Assembly (NCBI RefSeq): GCF_002158865.1
Contig: NZ_CP021455.1
Location: 4,030,001-4,094,000 of the forward strand
Direction: 5' to 3'
DNA from: Comamonas serinivorans
GTDB lineage: Bacteria > Pseudomonadota > Gammaproteobacteria > Burkholderiales > Burkholderiaceae_C
Length of the DNA: 64,000 bases
Positions 59,505 through 64,000 of this stretch are shown here, one piece after another. A program made the translations under genes and the position numbers. The first letter of the stretch is position 1; each line of letters opens with the position of its first letter. The notes beneath the pieces are model-generated. The model saw only the letters and a list, made by a program, of their open reading frames with translations. It ran no database searches and was not told where the DNA came from.

Positions 59505-60734
59505 TCAGAAATTCCTCACCACAAAATCCTTGAGGCGACCCAGCATGGACTTCACCGTGCCGTGGTTTTGCGCCACCTTGATGCCGCGCACGCGGCCAAA
59601 GCGCGCCTCGTCCATCAGGCCCATCACGGTGGCGGCACGGGGCTGCGCCACCATGTCGGCCAGGTTCCTCGCATACTTGGGCACACCGCGCCGCACGGGC
59701 TTGAGAAAAATGTCCTCGCCCAACTCGACCATGCCTGGCATCACGGCACTGCCGCCGGTGAGCACGATGCCCGAGGACAGGATCTCCTCGAAACCCGAAT
59801 CGCGGATCACCTGCTGCACGATGGAGAAGATTTCCTCCACGCGCGGCTCGATCACGCCAGCCAACGCCTGTTTGCTGAGCATGCGCGGACCGCGGTCACC
59901 CAGCCCCGGCACCTCGAGTTGCGCCTCGGGATCGGCGAGCAGCTGCTTGGCGCAACCGAACTGCACCTTGATGTCTTCCGCATCGTTGGTGGGCGTGCGC
60001 AGCGCCATGGCGATGTCGCTGGTGATGAGGTCGCCGGCAATCGGAATCACCGCGGTGTGGCGAATGGCGCCCCCCGAGAAAATCGCCACATCGGTGGTGC
60101 CGGCACCGATGTCCACGCAGCACACGCCGAGCTCGCGCTCATCGTCCGTCAGCACCGACTGGCTGGAGGCCAGCGGGTTCAGCATCAGCTGCTCCACATC
60201 CAGGCCACAACGGCGCACGCACTTGATGATGTTCTCGGCCGCGCTCTGCGCGCCCGTCACGATGTGGACCTTGGCCTCCAGGCGCACGCCGCTCATGCCG
60301 ATCGGCTCTTTCACGTCCTGGCCATCGATGACGAACTCCTGCGGCTGCACCAGCAACAGGCGCTGATCGGTCGAGATGTTGATGGCCTTGGCCGTCTCCA
60401 CCACACGGGCCACGTCGGCGGCCGACACTTCCTTGTCCTTGATCGCCACCATGCCGCTGGAGTTCAGGCCACGGATGTGGTTGCCCGTGATGCCGGTGAA
60501 CACGCTGGTGATCTTGCAGTCGGCCATCAGCTCGGCTTCCTTGAGCGCTTGCTGGATGCTCTGCACGGTGGCGTCGATGTTCACCACCACACCACGCCGC
60601 AAGCCGTTGCTGGGTGCAACGCCCAGGCCTGCCAGCTTGAGCTCGCCGCCAGGCATGACTTCGCCCACCACCACCATGACTTTGGCGGTGCCGATGTCCA
60701 ACCCAACGATGAGGTCCTTGTACTCTCTGCCCAT
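59505..60734 (-). CDS. ftsA: Cell division protein FtsA
   Basis: A 409-residue actin-like ATPase that tethers FtsZ to the membrane. Visible are LIVGLDIGTAKVMVVVGEV (phosphate 1), GCVDIGAGTTDVAIFSGGAI-type GVCCVDIGAGTTDVAIFSGG (phosphate 2) and LSSGIVLTGGSAVMPGMVEL (adenosine motif). The SHS2/1C domain lies between, and the C-terminal amphipathic helix is MLGRLKDFVVRNF, the membrane anchor. It starts 8 bases after the ftsQ stop. Length and order in the operon are standard. Confidence 0.96.
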   Translation of the reverse strand: MGREYKDLIVGLDIGTAKVMVVVGEVMPGGELKLAGLGVAPSNGLRRGVVVNIDATVQSIQQALKEAELMADCKITSVFTGITGNHIRGLNSSGMVAIKDKEVSAADVARVVETAKAINISTDQRLLLVQPQEFVIDGQDVKEPIGMSGVRLEAKVHIVTGAQSAAENIIKCVRRCGLDVEQLMLNPLASSQSVLTDDERELGVCCVDIGAGTTDVAIFSGGAIRHTAVIPIAGDLITSDIAMALRTPTNDAEDIKVQFGCAKQLLADPEAQLEVPGLGDRGPRMLSKQALAGVIEPRVEEIFSIVQQVIRDSGFEEILSSGIVLTGGSAVMPGMVELGEDIFLKPVRRGVPKYARNLADMVAQPRAATVMGLMDEARFGRVRGIKVAQNHGTVKSMLGRLKDFVVRNF

Positions 60735-60742
60735 GGTCTTGA

Positions 60743-61591
60743 TCAGTTCCTGCGGTTGCTGGCCGGCGCAGAGCGTGTCGCCGGTCTGGGTGCGGCTCGT
60801 GCCGCAGGCTTGGGCGCCAGCTTGACGTCGTCACCCACCGTGGTCACCCCGCGCAGCTTGAGCGCATAGGCACCGGGGTAACGCATGTCCGCCAGCACGA
60901 TGTCCTTGGCCGCACGTTGGTGGCGTGCGGCGATCTGAGGCGCGGTCTTGCTCAACAGATCCAGCCGCGCTTCGAGTTCCTCTTCGGTGCCGCGGCCCAG
61001 CGCAATTTCGGCGCCATTGTTGAGCTCGGCCCGCCAACTGCCCCGCGGCAGCAACTCCAGCTCCTTGAGCTGCAGCTGCATGGGCGCCACATGCGGCGCC
61101 AGGCGCCCATACGTCGCCAGCAGGGTCGACGCCTGGCCTTCGGGCCCGATCAGCACGGGCAGGGCGTCGTACTCAGCCCCCTCGCCCGAGGCTTCGAACA
61201 CCTCACCCTGCTTGTTCACCATCTGCGTGAGTTGCCCGCCCCAATGGGCGACAGGCTCATGCTCCTGCAACGTCACTTTCAGCCGATTGGGAAACTCGCG
61301 CTGCACCACGGCTCGGCGAACCCATGGAGCCGTTTCAAAGGCGCGCTTGGCCGCGTCCAGATCGAGCGTGAAGAAATTGCCTTTGAGCTGAGGCACCACC
61401 ACGTTGCGCAAACTCACGGCGCTGTTGTGCGCCACATCGCCCAAGACCGTCACACCCCGGATCGAAAACGCGGGGTTGTGAATCGCCCACCAGAGCATCG
61501 CAGCGATGCCCACGAGCACGGCCACCGACACCAGCACCGAGGTGGTGAGGTTCAGCAGTCGCACATCGATGGGCACGGTCGCTTCGCTCAT
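60743..61591 (-). CDS. ftsQ: Cell division protein FtsQ
   Basis: A 282-residue bitopic division protein linking early and late divisome proteins with FtsB and FtsL. A short cytoplasmic tail is followed by one membrane helix (LTTSVLVSVAVLVGIAAMLWW). The POTRA domain starts at FSIRGVTVLGDVAHNSAVSL and includes LDLDAAKRAFETAPWVRRAV and REFPNRLKVTLQEHEPVAHW, typical of FtsQ. The C-terminus is a Pro/Ala/Arg-rich tail. The start overlaps the ddl stop (ATGA), so they are translationally coupled. Confidence 0.94.
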   Translation of the reverse strand: MSEATVPIDVRLLNLTTSVLVSVAVLVGIAAMLWWAIHNPAFSIRGVTVLGDVAHNSAVSLRNVVVPQLKGNFFTLDLDAAKRAFETAPWVRRAVVQREFPNRLKVTLQEHEPVAHWGGQLTQMVNKQGEVFEASGEGAEYDALPVLIGPEGQASTLLATYGRLAPHVAPMQLQLKELELLPRGSWRAELNNGAEIALGRGTEEELEARLDLLSKTAPQIAARHQRAAKDIVLADMRYPGAYALKLRGVTTVGDDVKLAPKPAARAAPRPATRSAPASNRRN

Positions 61592-62591
61592 GCTGGCGCC
61601 ACCTCCCCGGGAACCTTGGGCGTCATGCCCGACAGATCAATCGCGTTGTCCAGGGCGGTCGCTTGCAGCAGTTGCACGCACAGCGCCTCATAGCTCAAGC
61701 CATGCACGCGTGCCGACATGGGCACCAGCGAATGGCTGGTCATGCCGGGCGAGGTGTTGATCTCGAGCAATTGCGGCGCGCCGTCGCGCGCGCGCAGCAA
61801 CACATCGACGCGGGCCCAGCCACGGCAGCCCAGCGACTGGAACGCCGCCACACACAAGGCCTGTATGTGCCGCTCCACGTCCGTCGACAAACCGCTGGGG
61901 CAGTGATACTGGGTGTCGTTGGTGAAATACTTGTTGTTGTAATCGTAATTGCCTTGCGGTGCCTCGATGCGGATCACCGGCAAGGCATGGGCCGTCGCAC
62001 CCTCACCCAGCACCGGGCAGGTCAACTCCACGCCCTGGATGAAGGTTTCGCACAGCACTTCCGGGTCGTAGGTGGCCGCCAGGGCATAGGCCTGGGCCAC
62101 CTGATCGGCGCGCTCGACCTTGGTCAAGCCGATGGTGGACCCCTCGCGCGCGGGCTTGACGATCATGGGTGCGCCCAGGGCGGCAAAGGCCGCGGCTGCT
62201 TCCTGCGCCGAGGCCACCAGGCGCCAATCCGGCGTGGGCAGGCCATCGGCACGCCACAAGCGCTTGGTCATGACCTTGTCCATGCAGATGGCCGAGGCCA
62301 TGACACCCGAGCCCGTGTAAGGAATGCCCATGAGTTCGAGCGCGCCCTGCACCGCGCCGTCCTCGCCATAGCGACCGTGCAGCGCGATGAAACACCGCGC
62401 AAAGCCCTCGCCCCGAAGCGCCGACATCGGCCGCTGGGCGGGATCAAAGGCATAGGCGTCCACCCCTTGACGCAGCAGGGCATCCAGCACCCCCTGGCCC
62501 GACATCAGCGACACCTCGCGCTCGGCCGACAGCCCCCCCATGAGAACGGCCACCTTGCCCAGCGATGCCACATCGGTTCCTGTCACGCCCG

Positions 62592-62595
<4 letters not shown>
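61588..62595 (-). CDS. ddl: D-alanine--D-alanine ligase
   Basis: A 335-residue DdlB-type ATP-grasp ligase making the D-Ala-D-Ala dipeptide for peptidoglycan. Motifs: VAVLMGGLSAEREVSLMSGQ, FIALHGRYGEDGAVQGALEL (signature 1), GIPYTGSGVMASAICMDK, PMIVKPAREGSTIGLTKV (ATP-binding loop), and LLEINTSPGMTSHSLVPMSA (signature 2). The start at 62595 overlaps the murC stop by ATGA, and its own stop overlaps the ftsQ start. A longer frame to 62664 is antisense-overlapping murC and not used. Confidence 0.95.
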
Positions 62596-63992
<1,397 letters not shown>

Positions 63993-64000
63993 GCGCTCAA

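Overview
The window is GC-rich chromosomal DNA (I estimate roughly two-thirds G+C) from a beta-proteobacterium, most likely a member of the Comamonadaceae (Burkholderiales). This placement is inferred from the gene types: a Gram-negative porin, a LysR/DUF2917 divergent pair, a class II (B12) ribonucleotide reductase, COG2509 and DUF3025 proteins, and a murC-ddl-ftsQ-ftsA-ftsZ-lpxC order. No rRNA, tRNA, CRISPR array, transposase or phage gene was recognised.

Layout. 1-13250: surface polysaccharide genes, mostly on the minus strand, in three blocks. The first is a nucleotide-sugar dehydratase (cut by the window start), an initiating sugar-phosphate transferase and a DegT aminotransferase. The second is a lone glycosyltransferase. 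The third is a Wzm/Wzt export operon with a glycosyltransferase, a PIG-L-like protein and a Gfo/Idh oxidoreductase. Between them lie a GNAT, an SdiA-regulated-type protein, an EF-hand protein and a PadR/NTF2-like pair. 13446-20052: a COG2509 flavoprotein, an exported protein with an IPTL-CTERM-like tail, a MpaB/DUF2236 oxygenase divergent from a TetR regulator, and DUF3025. 20053-24110: a Fur-box-led siderophore operon (small protein, TonB receptor, esterase) whose esterase is frameshifted at its catalytic serine. 25095-34175: flavin reductase, DUF2007 protein, NrdJ, a deaminase, RutE, DUF2917/LysR and a degenerate BLUF protein.

34326-46525: core genes glmU, murB and ssb surround a complete-looking chromosomal cyanuric acid operon (atzD-atzG-atzE-atzH with divergent atzR). 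It would convert cyanuric acid through 1-carboxybiuret and 1,3-dicarboxyurea to allophanate; atzF is not in the window. A ClC-family channel and an MFS transporter overlap tail to tail. 46723-57023: porin, uvrA, a lipoprotein, a LysR/small membrane protein/SDR group, pgi and tal. 57124-63992: the dcw segment lpxC, ftsZ, ftsA, ftsQ, ddl, murC, transcribed leftwards with several ATGA overlaps.

The most striking unexplained feature is a family of 14 dispersed 52-53 bp imperfect palindromes with ends GnAGTAT...ATACTnC. They sit mostly at gene ends between 4.9 and 57.1 kb. Stem sequences differ between copies but pairing is largely kept. One copy lies inside the DUF3025 reading frame, one carries the only usable start codon of a lipoprotein gene, and several abut or supply stop codons. 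Two copies bracket the atz region. They look like REP/MITE-type non-autonomous elements. A second candidate novelty is a Fur box followed about 80 bp later by a terminator-like hairpin with no gene between, which could encode an iron-regulated small RNA.
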